A stretch of 64,000 nt of DNA from Duganella zoogloeoides (GCF_034479515.1 NZ_CP140152.1:186001-250000), one strand, 5' to 3'. Numbered from the stretch's first letter, positions 44,082 to 53,793 are shown. Notes: generated by a model from the sequence alone, not told the origin. Numbers and translations: made by a program.

Positions 44082-46631
44082 ATGAAAATCATCGTCATCG
44101 GCCACGGCATGGTCGGCCACAAATTCCTCGAGTCGCTGGCCACCGGCGGCGCGCCGAACCTGCAAGTGACCGTGCTGTGCGAAGAGGTGCGTCCCGCCTA
44201 CGACCGCGTGCACCTGTCCGAATTCTTTGCCGGTAAAACGGCCGAGGACCTGTCGCTGGTCAAACCTGGCTTCTTCGAACGGGACGACATGGTGCTGCGC
44301 CTGAACACCCGTGCCACCGCCATCGACCGGACCAATAAAACCGTCACCACCGGCGACGGCGATGTGCTCCCGTACGACAAGCTGGTGATCGCCACCGGTT
44401 CGTTCCCGTTCGTGCCGCCGCTGCCGGGCAAGGAACGCAAGGACTGCTTCGTGTACCGCACCATCGAAGACCTGGAAGCGATGCTCGAATGCGGCGCGCG
44501 CTCGAAGACCGGCGTGGTGATCGGCGGTGGCCTGCTGGGCCTCGAATGCGCCAAGGCGCTGCGCGACCTGAAACTTGAGACGCACGTGGTGGAATTCTCG
44601 CCACGCTTGATGGCGGTGCAGGTCGACGAAGGCGGCGCGCGCGTGCTGCGCCGGAAAATCGAAGAATTGGGCGTGACGGTCCATACCGGCAAGAACACCA
44701 CGGCGATTGTCGATGGCGTCGATGGTATCGATGGCAAGGAAGGTGGACGACAGCGGCTGGAATTCGCCGACGGCGGCCACCTCGATGCCGACATGATCGT
44801 GTTCTCGGCCGGTATCCGCCCGCGCGACATGCTGGCGCGCGAGTGCGGCCTGACGGTGGGCCCGCGCGGCGGCATCGAGATCAACAACAACTGCGTCACG
44901 TCCGACCCCGACGTGTATGCGATCGGCGAATGCGCGCTGTGGGGCGGCATGATCTTCGGCCTGGTGGCGCCGGGCTACGAGATGGCGCGCGTGGCGGCCA
45001 GGCACATGCTGGGCGAAGCGGGCGAGTTCGCCGGCGCCGACATGAGCACCAAATTAAAGCTGATGGGCGTGGACGTGGCCAGCATCGGCGACCCGCACGG
45101 CAACGTGGCAGGCAGCCGCTCGTACCAGTTCACCGACGAGCGCAAGCAGATCTACAAGAAGATCGTCGTCTCCGACTGCGGCAAGTACCTGCTCGGCGGC
45201 GTGATGGTGGGCGACGCGGCCGAATACGGCACGCTGCTGCAAATGATGCTCAACAAGATCGAGCTGCCCGAGTCGCCGGAGTTCCTGATCCTGCCGCAGT
45301 CGGACGGTGCGGCCAAGCCGGGCCTCGGCGTCGATGCGCTGCCGGAAGGCGCGCAGATCTGCTCGTGCAATGATGTCTCGAAAGGTGCGATCTGCGCGGC
45401 GGTGGCCGGCGGCGCCACCACCATCGGCGACGTCAAAAGATGCACCAATGCCGGCACGTCGTGCGGCGGCTGCGTGCCGCTGGTGACGCAGGTGATGAAG
45501 GCCGAGATGAAAAAGCTCGGCATGGCGGTCAACAACCACGTGTGCGAACACTTCGCGTACTCGCGCCAGGAGCTGTTCCACCTGATCAAGGTCGGTCAGA
45601 TCAAATCTTTCGGCGACCTGCTGGCCAAGCATGGCAAGGGCCTCGGTTGCGACGTGTGCAAACCGCTGGCCGCCAGCATTCTGGCGTCGGTGTGGAACGA
45701 CTTCGTGCTGAAAAAGGAGCACGCCAGCCTGCAGGACACCAACGACTACTTCCTCGGCAATATCCAGAAAGACGGCACCTACTCGGTCGTGCCGCGCATG
45801 CCGGGTGGCGAAGTGACGGCCGACGGCTTGATCGCGGTCGGCATGGTGGCCAAGAAGTACGGGCTATACACCAAGATCACGGGCGGCGCCCGCGTCGATC
45901 TGTTCGGCGCGCGCGTGGACCAGTTGCCGCTGATCTGGGAAGAGCTGATCGCGGCCGGCTTCGAATCGGGCCACGCCTACGGCAAGTCGCTGCGCACCGT
46001 CAAATCGTGCGTGGGTTCCACCTGGTGCCGCTATGGCGTCGATGATTCGATAGGCCTGGCCATCGAACTGGAAAACCGCTACAAGGGCTTGCGCACGCCG
46101 CACAAGATCAAGTTCGGCGTCTCGGGCTGCACCCGCGAGTGCGCGGAAGCGCAGGGCAAGGACGTGGGCATCATCGCGACCGAAAAGGGCTGGAACCTGT
46201 ACGTGGCCGGCAACGGCGGCATGAAGCCGCGCCACGCCGAGCTGCTGGCCACCGACCTCGATAAAGCCACGCTGGTGCAGTACATCGACCGCTTCCTGAT
46301 GTTCTACACCCGCACCGGCGACCGCCTGCAACGCACCAGCACCTGGCGCGAAAACCTCGAAGGCGGCCTCGATTACCTCAAGCAGGTCGTGGTGCACGAC
46401 AAGCTGGGGATCGCGGCCGACCTGGAAGCGGACATGCAGCACGTGGTGAACACCTACGCGTGCGAGTGGAAGGAAGCCGTGGAAAACCCGGAGACGCGCA
46501 AGCGCTTCCGCCATTTCGTCAACAGCGACAAGGGTGACGAGAACGTGCTGTTCATGGAAGAGCGCGGCCAGATCCGGCCAGCCACCGTGGAAGAACGCAA
46601 GCGCGTGATTCCGATTGCCGTTACCGCCTGA
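44082..46631 (+). CDS. nirB: Assimilatory nitrite reductase, large subunit NirB
   Basis: An 849-residue NAD(P)H-nitrite reductase. The FAD-binding start IVIGHGMVGHKFLE and NAD-binding GVVIGGGLLGLECAKAL are followed by a BFD-like [2Fe-2S] domain (ICSCNDVSKGAICAAV ... CGGCVPLV, about 425-475). The C-terminal ferredoxin-nitrite reductase part has the siroheme/[4Fe-4S] cysteines CVGSTWCRYG and VSGCTRECAEAQGKD. It reduces nitrite to ammonium in the cytoplasm. Confidence 0.97.
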   Translation: MKIIVIGHGMVGHKFLESLATGGAPNLQVTVLCEEVRPAYDRVHLSEFFAGKTAEDLSLVKPGFFERDDMVLRLNTRATAIDRTNKTVTTGDGDVLPYDKLVIATGSFPFVPPLPGKERKDCFVYRTIEDLEAMLECGARSKTGVVIGGGLLGLECAKALRDLKLETHVVEFSPRLMAVQVDEGGARVLRRKIEELGVTVHTGKNTTAIVDGVDGIDGKEGGRQRLEFADGGHLDADMIVFSAGIRPRDMLARECGLTVGPRGGIEINNNCVTSDPDVYAIGECALWGGMIFGLVAPGYEMARVAARHMLGEAGEFAGADMSTKLKLMGVDVASIGDPHGNVAGSRSYQFTDERKQIYKKIVVSDCGKYLLGGVMVGDAAEYGTLLQMMLNKIELPESPEFLILPQSDGAAKPGLGVDALPEGAQICSCNDVSKGAICAAVAGGATTIGDVKRCTNAGTSCGGCVPLVTQVMKAEMKKLGMAVNNHVCEHFAYSRQELFHLIKVGQIKSFGDLLAKHGKGLGCDVCKPLAASILASVWNDFVLKKEHASLQDTNDYFLGNIQKDGTYSVVPRMPGGEVTADGLIAVGMVAKKYGLYTKITGGARVDLFGARVDQLPLIWEELIAAGFESGHAYGKSLRTVKSCVGSTWCRYGVDDSIGLAIELENRYKGLRTPHKIKFGVSGCTRECAEAQGKDVGIIATEKGWNLYVAGNGGMKPRHAELLATDLDKATLVQYIDRFLMFYTRTGDRLQRTSTWRENLEGGLDYLKQVVVHDKLGIAADLEADMQHVVNTYACEWKEAVENPETRKRFRHFVNSDKGDENVLFMEERGQIRPATVEERKRVIPIAVTA

Positions 46632-46641
46632 GGAGAATGCC

Positions 46642-46989
46642 ATGCATCGAGATATTCAAACCGACCACTGGATCGCCGTCTGCCAACTGGACGACATCGT
46701 CCCCAATACGGGCGTGTGCGCCCTGCTGAACGGCGCCCAGGTGGCCGTGTTCCACGTCGATGACGGAGACTCACGTGTATTCGCCATCGAAAACTACGAC
46801 CCGAACTCCGAAGCGTCGGTGCTGTCGCGCGGCCTGGTGGGGAGCGTGGGCGAACGCATCGTGGTCGCGTCGCCGATCTACAAGCAGCACTTCGACTTGC
46901 AGACCGGCGAATGCCTGGAATCGCCGGCGCACTCGGTGGGCACGTACCCGGCACGCATCGCCGACGGCACAGTGTGGGTAGGCCTGTGA
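46642..46989 (+). CDS. nirD: Nitrite reductase small subunit NirD
   Basis: A 115-residue Rieske-fold subunit of the NirBD nitrite reductase. As in E. coli NirD, the Rieske cluster cysteines and histidines are not present, so it is structural. Start 46642 follows AGGAG at 46631; an in-frame codon at 46615 would lie inside nirB. Its TGA overlaps the GTG of the next gene. Confidence 0.93.
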   Translation: MHRDIQTDHWIAVCQLDDIVPNTGVCALLNGAQVAVFHVDDGDSRVFAIENYDPNSEASVLSRGLVGSVGERIVVASPIYKQHFDLQTGECLESPAHSVGTYPARIADGTVWVGL

Positions 46990-48224
46990 ATACGTCCGAG
47001 GCCCCCCCCGCCAGGCAGGCGCTGGTCGTCATCGGCAACGGCATGGCCGGCATGCGCACGGTCGAGGAGCTGCACAAGCTGGCGCCGGACCTGTACGACA
47101 TCACCGTGTTCGGCGCCGAGCCGCATGGCAATTACAACCGCATCCTGCTCTCGCCGGTGCTGGCCGGCGAAAAGAGCATGGACGACATCATGCTCAACAC
47201 GCGCGAATGGTATGTCCAGCATGGCATCACGCTGCACGCGGGCGACCCGGTCGAACACATCGACCGTAAAAAACGTATCGTGCGTGCGCGCTCTGGCCTG
47301 GAGGTGCGCTACGACCGCCTGCTGATCGCCACCGGCTCCAAGCCGTTCATCATCCCGGTACCGGGGCACCAGCTGCGCGGCGTGCTGGCCTTCCGCGACA
47401 TCCAGGACGTGGAAACCATGCTGGCCATGGCCCGCAACCACCGCCACGCGGTCGTGATCGGCGGCGGCTTGCTGGGACTGGAAGCGGCCAACGGCCTGCA
47501 ACGCCAGGGCATGTCGGTCACGGTGGTGCACGTGGGCGACGCGCTGATGAACCAGCAGCTCGACAAACCGGCTGCGCTGCTGCTGCAAAAGGCGCTGGAA
47601 GCCAAGGGTTTGCAATTTCTGATGAACGCTCATACCGCCGAAATCACCGGCACCGACCGCGTGACCGGCGTGCGCTTCAAGGACGGCACCGAGATCCCGG
47701 CCGACCTGGTGGTGATGACCGCCGGGGTGCGTCCCAATATCGAGCTGGCCAAGGCGGCCGGCCTGCATTGCGACCGCGCCATCGTGGTGGATGACACCTT
47801 GCAAACCTATGATCCGCGCATTTATGCCGTGGGCGAATGCGTGCAGCATCGCAGCGCCACATTCGGGCTGGTGGCGCCGATCTGGGACCAGGCGCGCGTG
47901 TGCGGCGCCCACCTGGCCGGCGCCGGCGTGCGCCGCTATGTGCAGCAAACCTCGCCCACGCGCCTGAAAGTGACCGGCGTCGATTTGTACTCGGTCGGTG
48001 ACTTCATCGGCGGCGAGGGCAGCGAAGACCTGGTGCTGCGCGATGCGCGCCGGGGCGTGTACAAGCGGCTGGTATTGAAGGACAATCGCGTGACCGGCGC
48101 CGTGCTGTATGGCGATGTGAAAGACGGTCCGTGGTATTTCGGCCTGATCCAGAACCGCACCGACATCAGCGCCATCCGCCAAAACCTGTTGTTCGGCGAG
48201 GCGCTCAGCGCCAGGGCCGCGTAG
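46986..48224 (+). CDS. FAD-dependent NAD(P)H oxidoreductase, probable NasC-type electron donor for nitrate reductase
   Basis: A 412-residue FAD/NAD enzyme. GTG 46986 is the start (stop of nirD overlaps as GTGA). The FAD motif VVIGNGMAGMRTVEEL begins at about 14 and the NAD motif VVIGGGLLGLEAANGL at about 155; ADLVVMTAGVRPNI and IYAVGECVQHRS are family-typical. It resembles the N-terminal half of NirB and the NasC/NasB-type reductases that pass electrons to assimilatory nitrate reductase, which is encoded next. Confidence 0.85.
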   Translation: MNTSEAPPARQALVVIGNGMAGMRTVEELHKLAPDLYDITVFGAEPHGNYNRILLSPVLAGEKSMDDIMLNTREWYVQHGITLHAGDPVEHIDRKKRIVRARSGLEVRYDRLLIATGSKPFIIPVPGHQLRGVLAFRDIQDVETMLAMARNHRHAVVIGGGLLGLEAANGLQRQGMSVTVVHVGDALMNQQLDKPAALLLQKALEAKGLQFLMNAHTAEITGTDRVTGVRFKDGTEIPADLVVMTAGVRPNIELAKAAGLHCDRAIVVDDTLQTYDPRIYAVGECVQHRSATFGLVAPIWDQARVCGAHLAGAGVRRYVQQTSPTRLKVTGVDLYSVGDFIGGEGSEDLVLRDARRGVYKRLVLKDNRVTGAVLYGDVKDGPWYFGLIQNRTDISAIRQNLLFGEALSARAA

Positions 48225-48253
48225 CGAAACTTTTTCCAGATAGCGAGCCAACC

Positions 48254-50998
48254 TTGAACCTGTCCCAAGACCATCTTGCCATCCGCCCGATGCCCCCGGT
48301 GGGCACCGTCCGCACCACCTGCGCCTATTGCGGCGTGGGCTGCGGCGTGAGCGCCACGCCGCAGGCCGACGGCACGGTCGCCATCGCTGGCGACAAGCTC
48401 CATCCCGCCAACCTGGGACGCCTGTGTGTCAAGGGCTCGGCCCTGGGCGAGACAGTGAGCCTCGACGGCCGCCTGCTGTATCCGCAGGTGCGCGAGGCCG
48501 ATGGCCTGCGCCGTGTGTCGTGGGACGTGGCGCTGGACCAGATGGCCGCCAAGTGGCGCGCCGTCATCGACGAGCATGGACCGGATGCGGTGGCGCTGTA
48601 CGTTTCGGGCCAGCTGCTCACCGAAGACTACTACGTCGCCAACAAGTTGATGAAGGGGTACGTGGGCAGCGCCAATATCGACACCAACTCGCGCCTGTGC
48701 ATGTCGTCGGCGGTGGCCGGCTACAAGCGCGCGTTTGGCGAAGACCTGGTGCCGCTGTGCTACGACGACCTGGAACTGGCCGACATGGTGGTGCTGGTGG
48801 GTTCCAACACCGCGTGGTGCCATCCGATCCTGTTCCAGCGTATTTTGAAAGCCAAGGAAGCGCGCCCGAACATGAAGCTGGTCGTGATCGACCCGCGCCG
48901 CACCGCTACCTGCGAGCTGGCGGACCTGCACCTGCCGATCAAGTCCGGCACCGACGTCTGGCTGTTCAACGGCTTGTTGAGCTACCTGTCGCGCATCGGC
49001 GCGGTCGCTCCCGATTTCGTCCTTGAGCACACCAACGGCTTCGATGCCGCGCTGGCCGCCGCCAGCATCGACTGCGCCGATCCGGCCGCCGTGGCCAAGG
49101 TATGCCGCATCGATCCGGCTTTGCTACTCGAATTCTACGAAGCCTTTGCGGCGACCGCCAAGACCATCACCGCGTACTCGATGGGTGTGAACCAGTCGTC
49201 CGCCGGTACCGACAAGGTCAACGCCATCATCAACTGCCATTTGATCGGTGGCCGGATCGGCCAGCCGGGCATGGGGCCGTTCTCGATCACAGGCCAGCCG
49301 AACGCCATGGGCGGGCGCGAAGTCGGTGGCCTGGCCAATATGCTGGCCGCGCACATGGACCTCGAGCGCGCCGACCACCGCGACGTGGTGCAGACCTTCT
49401 GGGACTCGCCGGCCATGGCCGACAAGGGCGGCCTGAAAGCCGTCGATTTGTTCCAGGCCATCGAAGACGGCAAGGTCAAGGCGGTGTGGGTGATGGCGAC
49501 CAATCCGATCGTCAGTCTGCCCGACGCCGACCAGGCCCGCCGCGCCCTGGCCAAGTGCGAGCTGGTGGTGGCGTCCGACATCATGCAGAACACCGACACC
49601 AACGCCTACGCCCACGTGCTGCTGCCGGCGCTGGGCTGGGGCGAGAAGGACGGCACGGTCACCAACTCCGAGCGCCGCATCTCGCGCCAGCGTGCCTTTT
49701 TGCCGGCGCCGGGCGAGGCGCTGGGCGACTGGAAGATCATCTCGCTGTTCGCGCAGCGCATGGGTTACGCCGGTTTCGACTTTCCTGACGCCGCTGCCGT
49801 CTTTGATGAACATGCGCGCCTGAGCGGTTTCCGCAACCACGCCGAAGATATCCCGCGCGCGTTCGACATGTCCGGTCTTGCCGGCCTGTCGGGCGACGCG
49901 TACCAGGAACTGGAACCGGTGCAGTGGCCGGCGCGGCGCGATGCCGCCGGCGTGATCCACAGCGAAGCGCGGCTGTTTGCCGACCGCCGCTTCGCCCACG
50001 GCGACGGCAAGGCGCGCTTCATTGCCACCGCCACCCGGGCGCCGGCCAACGCCGTGTGCGAAGACTATCCGCTCACGCTCAACACCGGCCGCGTACGCGA
50101 CCAGTGGCACACCATGACGCGCACCGGCAAGTCGCACACGCTGGCCGACCACATCTCGGAATCGTTTGTCGATATCCACCCGCAGGACGCGCTGCTGCAC
50201 GGCGTGCGCGAGGGCGAACTGGCGCGCATCAGCTCCGCCTGGGGCGCCATGGTGGCGCGCGTGCAGCACGGCGGCGGCATCGCCCGTGGCAGCGTGTTCA
50301 TCCCGATCCACTGGAACGGCCAGACGTCGTCGGACGCGCGCGTGGGCGCCCTGGTCAACCCGGTGGTCGATCCGGTATCGGGCGAGCCGGAATTCAAGCA
50401 TACGCCGGTGCGCATCGACCAGTTCCGCGTCAACTGGCACAGTTTTATTCTGAGCCGCACCGAAGTGAACCTCGACAGCGTGGCGCACTGGACCCGCATC
50501 CAGGGCAAGGCGTTTGCGCGCTACGAGCTGGCGGGCCGCAACAACATCGGCGACTTCGGCGCCTGGGCGCGCGCGCTGCTGGGCGTGGCGGACCTCGACG
50601 CCGACTGGCTCGAATACGAAGACAAGACCGCCGGCGTCTATCGCGCCGTGCACGTGGTGGACGATCGCATCGAACAATGCATCTTCCTTTCGCCGCGCCA
50701 GGACATGCCATCGCGCGCATGGCTGGCCAGCCTGTTCGCCAAGGATCAACTGAGCGAGATCGACCGCGTGGGCCTGCTGGTGGGCATGCCGGTGGAGAAG
50801 GGCGCCGACACCGGCCCCACCGTGTGCTCGTGCTTTGGCGTGGGTCGCAATACCATCTGCAACGCCATTGTCGAGCAGAACCTGGAGACAGTGGCGCAGG
50901 TGACGGCGTGCCTGAAGGCGGGCGGCAACTGCGGTTCGTGCGTCCCCGAGATCAAGAAGATCCTCGTGCACACGCGGGCGGAGCTGGCTGCTGGTTGA
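48254..50998 (+). CDS. nasA: Assimilatory nitrate reductase catalytic subunit NasA
   Basis: A 914-residue cytoplasmic molybdopterin enzyme reducing nitrate to nitrite. The N-terminal [4Fe-4S] ligands are CAYCGVGCGV ... RLCVKG. NSRLCMSSAVAGY is the molybdenum cysteine region. The C-terminus carries a BFD-type [2Fe-2S] domain (VCSCFGVGRNTICNAI ... CGSCVPEI) as in other NasA proteins. TTG 48254 is the likely start; an ATG at 48290 is an alternative, but neither has a strong ribosome site. Confidence 0.95.
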   Translation: MNLSQDHLAIRPMPPVGTVRTTCAYCGVGCGVSATPQADGTVAIAGDKLHPANLGRLCVKGSALGETVSLDGRLLYPQVREADGLRRVSWDVALDQMAAKWRAVIDEHGPDAVALYVSGQLLTEDYYVANKLMKGYVGSANIDTNSRLCMSSAVAGYKRAFGEDLVPLCYDDLELADMVVLVGSNTAWCHPILFQRILKAKEARPNMKLVVIDPRRTATCELADLHLPIKSGTDVWLFNGLLSYLSRIGAVAPDFVLEHTNGFDAALAAASIDCADPAAVAKVCRIDPALLLEFYEAFAATAKTITAYSMGVNQSSAGTDKVNAIINCHLIGGRIGQPGMGPFSITGQPNAMGGREVGGLANMLAAHMDLERADHRDVVQTFWDSPAMADKGGLKAVDLFQAIEDGKVKAVWVMATNPIVSLPDADQARRALAKCELVVASDIMQNTDTNAYAHVLLPALGWGEKDGTVTNSERRISRQRAFLPAPGEALGDWKIISLFAQRMGYAGFDFPDAAAVFDEHARLSGFRNHAEDIPRAFDMSGLAGLSGDAYQELEPVQWPARRDAAGVIHSEARLFADRRFAHGDGKARFIATATRAPANAVCEDYPLTLNTGRVRDQWHTMTRTGKSHTLADHISESFVDIHPQDALLHGVREGELARISSAWGAMVARVQHGGGIARGSVFIPIHWNGQTSSDARVGALVNPVVDPVSGEPEFKHTPVRIDQFRVNWHSFILSRTEVNLDSVAHWTRIQGKAFARYELAGRNNIGDFGAWARALLGVADLDADWLEYEDKTAGVYRAVHVVDDRIEQCIFLSPRQDMPSRAWLASLFAKDQLSEIDRVGLLVGMPVEKGADTGPTVCSCFGVGRNTICNAIVEQNLETVAQVTACLKAGGNCGSCVPEIKKILVHTRAELAAG

Positions 50999-51015
50999 CC
51001 AGGCGGGGTTTAACT

Positions 51016-51035
51016 ATTTACCAAATATGGTAAAT
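51016..51035. promoter_or_regulatory. Perfect palindromic operator candidate upstream of glutamine synthetase 1
   Basis: ATTTACCA-AATA-TGGTAAAT is a perfect 8-bp inverted repeat 39 bases before the start codon. It is AT-rich in a GC-rich context. An 8-base TACCAAAT half-site recurs at 56773, upstream of puuD. The cognate regulator is not in the window. Confidence 0.5.
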
Positions 51036-51073
51036 TAGATCACCGATCGCTTGATCACCACCAGAGAGCGAAC

Positions 51074-52444
51074 ATGTCAATCCGTGAAAACTTTTCCGAC
51101 GCCGATATGGACGCGTGGCTCAACGAGAACCGCGTCACTGAAATCGAATGCCTGGTACCTGATTTGACTGGTGTGGCGCGTGGCAAAATTCTGCCGCGCG
51201 CGAAATTTACACAAGACCGCGGCATGCGCATACCGGAAGCGGTACTGGGCATGACCGTCACCGGCAACTACCCTACCGCCAACGCCGCCTACGACCGCGC
51301 CATCTCCGCCACCGACCGCGACATGATCCTGCGCGCGGACCCCGGCAGCATCACCACCGTGCCGTGGGCGCAGGACCCTACCGCGCAGGTGATCCACGAC
51401 TGCTATTTTTCCGACGGCACCCTCGTCGATTACGCGCCGCGCTCGGTGCTGCGCCGCGTGCTCAAGCTGTACGCGGACCGCGGCTGGCAAGCGGTGGTGG
51501 GACCGGAGCTCGAGTTTTACCTCACCGAGAAAAATATCGACCCCGACCTGCCGCTGCGCGCGCCGGTGGGCCGCAGCGGCCGCGCCGAAACCAGCCGCCA
51601 GGTCTATAGCATCGACGCCGTCAACGAATTCGACCCGCTGTTCGAGGATATCTACGACTACTGCGCGCTGATGAACCTCGATGTCGATACGCTGATTCAC
51701 GAGACCGGCGCCGGCCAGATGGGCATCAACTTCCAGCACGGCGACGCACTGGCCCTGGCCGACAACCTGTTCTACTTCAAGCGCACCCTGCGCGAGGCGG
51801 CGCTCAAGCACGCCATGTACGCCACCTTCATGGCCAAGCCGATGGCCGGCGAGCCGGGATCGGCCATGCATGTGCACCAGAGCGTGAACGACCTGGCCAC
51901 CGGCCGCAACATCTTCACCGATGCCGACGGCGCGTCGTCGCAGCACTTCCGTCACTACATCGGCGGCCTGCAGCGCTATACGCCGGCGGCGATGGCGATC
52001 CTGGCGCCGTATGTCAACTCGTACCGGCGCATGGTGCGCCACACGGCCGCGCCCATCAATGTCCAGTGGGGCATCGACAACCGCACCGTGGGCTTCCGCA
52101 TTCCGATCTCCGGCACCGGCCAGCGGCGCGTGGAAAACCGCATCATCGGCGCCGACGCCAACCCGTACCTGGCCATGGCCGTCACGCTGGCCTGCGGCTA
52201 CCTGGGCATGGTGGACCAGATCGACCCGTCGCCGATGGTCACCGGCAGCGCCTACGACCACGACCACGAGCTGCCGCAAGGCCTGCCGCAGGCGCTCGAA
52301 GGGCTGCGCCGCGAAGACCGGCTGCGCGACATCCTGGGCGAACGCTTCATCGACGTGTACACGGCGATCAAGGAACTCGAACACCAGGAGTTCATGACCG
52401 TGATCAGCCCGTGGGAGCGGGAACACTTGTTGCTACATGTTTGA
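51074..52444 (+). CDS. Glutamine synthetase family protein (PuuA-like), metal-ligand Glu replaced by Gly
   Basis: A 456-residue protein of the gamma-glutamylpolyamine synthetase group. Metal and phosphate motifs PELEFYL, SAMHVHQS and RRVENRIIGADANPYLA are intact, but HETGAGQMGINF has Gly217 where the two paralogs and the family have Glu (the E220 equivalent of GlnA, an n1 metal ligand). It is about 80% identical to the gene at 57610 by eye and shares the upstream string AGATCACCG, so it looks like a recent duplicate with an altered active site. Confidence 0.88.
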   Translation: MSIRENFSDADMDAWLNENRVTEIECLVPDLTGVARGKILPRAKFTQDRGMRIPEAVLGMTVTGNYPTANAAYDRAISATDRDMILRADPGSITTVPWAQDPTAQVIHDCYFSDGTLVDYAPRSVLRRVLKLYADRGWQAVVGPELEFYLTEKNIDPDLPLRAPVGRSGRAETSRQVYSIDAVNEFDPLFEDIYDYCALMNLDVDTLIHETGAGQMGINFQHGDALALADNLFYFKRTLREAALKHAMYATFMAKPMAGEPGSAMHVHQSVNDLATGRNIFTDADGASSQHFRHYIGGLQRYTPAAMAILAPYVNSYRRMVRHTAAPINVQWGIDNRTVGFRIPISGTGQRRVENRIIGADANPYLAMAVTLACGYLGMVDQIDPSPMVTGSAYDHDHELPQGLPQALEGLRREDRLRDILGERFIDVYTAIKELEHQEFMTVISPWEREHLLLHV

Positions 52445-52541
52445 AGCGCTGCATTTATAATCATGGGTTCGAAAAATCGGATGCGGACGACATGTCGCTG
52501 CCCGATGAGTCGTCGTTCCGCATCGGCGGACCGCCGCGCAA

Positions 52542-52589
52542 GCGGGAATCCATACTGAGTATCCGATTACGCGGTCTATGGATCCCCGC
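52542..52589. repeat. REP-like inverted repeat between the first glutamine synthetase gene and potG
   Basis: GCGGGAATCCATA (52542-52554) and TATGGATCCCCGC (52577-52589) pair at 12 of 13 positions. The loop and right arm are nearly identical to those of the repeat at 35894-35971. The similarity continues to about 52606 (GCGCGAGGATGACGG). Confidence 0.75.
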
Positions 52590-52665
52590 ATGCGCGAGGA
52601 TGACGGCTTGTCCGACAGTGGTTACATTTCTGTTCTCTAATTGGCACCATTAATTTTTACACAAT

Positions 52666-53793
52666 ATGACCCCAGAGCGAGCTGCTGAACCTTTTCCCCT
52701 GATCCGCAACCTGGTCAAGGACTTCGATGGCGTGCGCGCCGTCAATGATGTCTCCGTGGCGATCAACAAGGGCGAGATCTTCGCGCTGCTCGGCAGCTCC
52801 GGCTGCGGCAAATCGACGCTGCTGCGCATGCTGGCCGGCTTCGAAACGCCCACCGCCGGCGAGATCATCCTGGCCGGCCAGGACATCGTCGGCGTGCCGC
52901 CGTACCAGCGGCCCATCAACATGATGTTCCAGTCCTACGCGCTGTTCCCGCACCTGTCGGTGTGGGACAACATCGCCTTCGGCCTGCGCCGCGACGGTTT
53001 GCCAAAAGACGAAATCGCCGCCCGTGTCGAGAAAATGCTGGCGCTGGTGCAGCTGTCCGAGTATGGCAAACGCAAGCCGCACCAGCTGTCCGGCGGCCAG
53101 CAGCAGCGCGTGGCGCTGGCGCGCAGCCTGGCCAAGCGGCCGCAGTTGCTGCTGCTCGACGAGCCGCTCGGCGCGCTCGATAAAAAACTGCGCGAACGCA
53201 CCCAGATGGAGCTCGTCTCCATCATCGAGGAAGTGGGCGTGACCTGCGTGATGGTCACCCACGACCAGGACGAAGCCATGAGCATGGCCACCCGCATCGC
53301 GGTCATGAGCGCCGGCCGCATCCTGCAGGTGGGCGCGCCCGACGAGATCTACGAGACGCCCAACTGCCGTTTTGTCGCGGACTTCATCGGCAGCGTCAAC
53401 CTGTTAAATGGCAGCGTGACCGAGGACGAACCTGACCACGTGATCATCGATTCGCCGGAAGGGCGGCACTACATCACCCACGGCATCACCGGCACGCTGG
53501 GCATGCCGGTGGCGGTGGCCGTGCGCCCCGAAAAAATCGCGGTGCAGGCAGAGGCACCGACCCTCGAGCAGCGCGCCAACGCCAGCGAGCATGGCTACAA
53601 CTGCGTGCAGGGCACGATTACCGCGCTGGCCTACTTCGGCAACGAGACGCTGTACCACGTGCAGCTCGACACCGGCATGAGCATCAAGGTCTCGCGCACC
53701 AACGCCGCCCGCCACGACGCCGCCGCGCTCAAGCGCGACCAGCGCGTGTATGCATGGTGGGACGGCGCCGATGTCGTGGTGCTTACCAGCTAG
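52666..53793 (+). CDS. potG: Polyamine ABC transporter ATP-binding protein (PotG type)
   Basis: A 375-residue ATPase with Walker A GSSGCGKST, Q-loop FQSYALFPH, signature LSGGQQQRVALARSL and Walker B LLLLDEPLGALD, then a C-terminal TOBE regulatory domain from about 250. The subunit order (ATPase, two permeases) and the neighbouring catabolic genes point to putrescine or spermidine import. No periplasmic PotF/PotD gene lies in the window. Confidence 0.93.
   Translation: MTPERAAEPFPLIRNLVKDFDGVRAVNDVSVAINKGEIFALLGSSGCGKSTLLRMLAGFETPTAGEIILAGQDIVGVPPYQRPINMMFQSYALFPHLSVWDNIAFGLRRDGLPKDEIAARVEKMLALVQLSEYGKRKPHQLSGGQQQRVALARSLAKRPQLLLLDEPLGALDKKLRERTQMELVSIIEEVGVTCVMVTHDQDEAMSMATRIAVMSAGRILQVGAPDEIYETPNCRFVADFIGSVNLLNGSVTEDEPDHVIIDSPEGRHYITHGITGTLGMPVAVAVRPEKIAVQAEAPTLEQRANASEHGYNCVQGTITALAYFGNETLYHVQLDTGMSIKVSRTNAARHDAAALKRDQRVYAWWDGADVVVLTS

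Noticed and set aside
49124..50971. 615-codon minus-strand open frame opposite nasA
   Set aside because: No domain or ribosome site; nasA on the plus strand is unambiguous.
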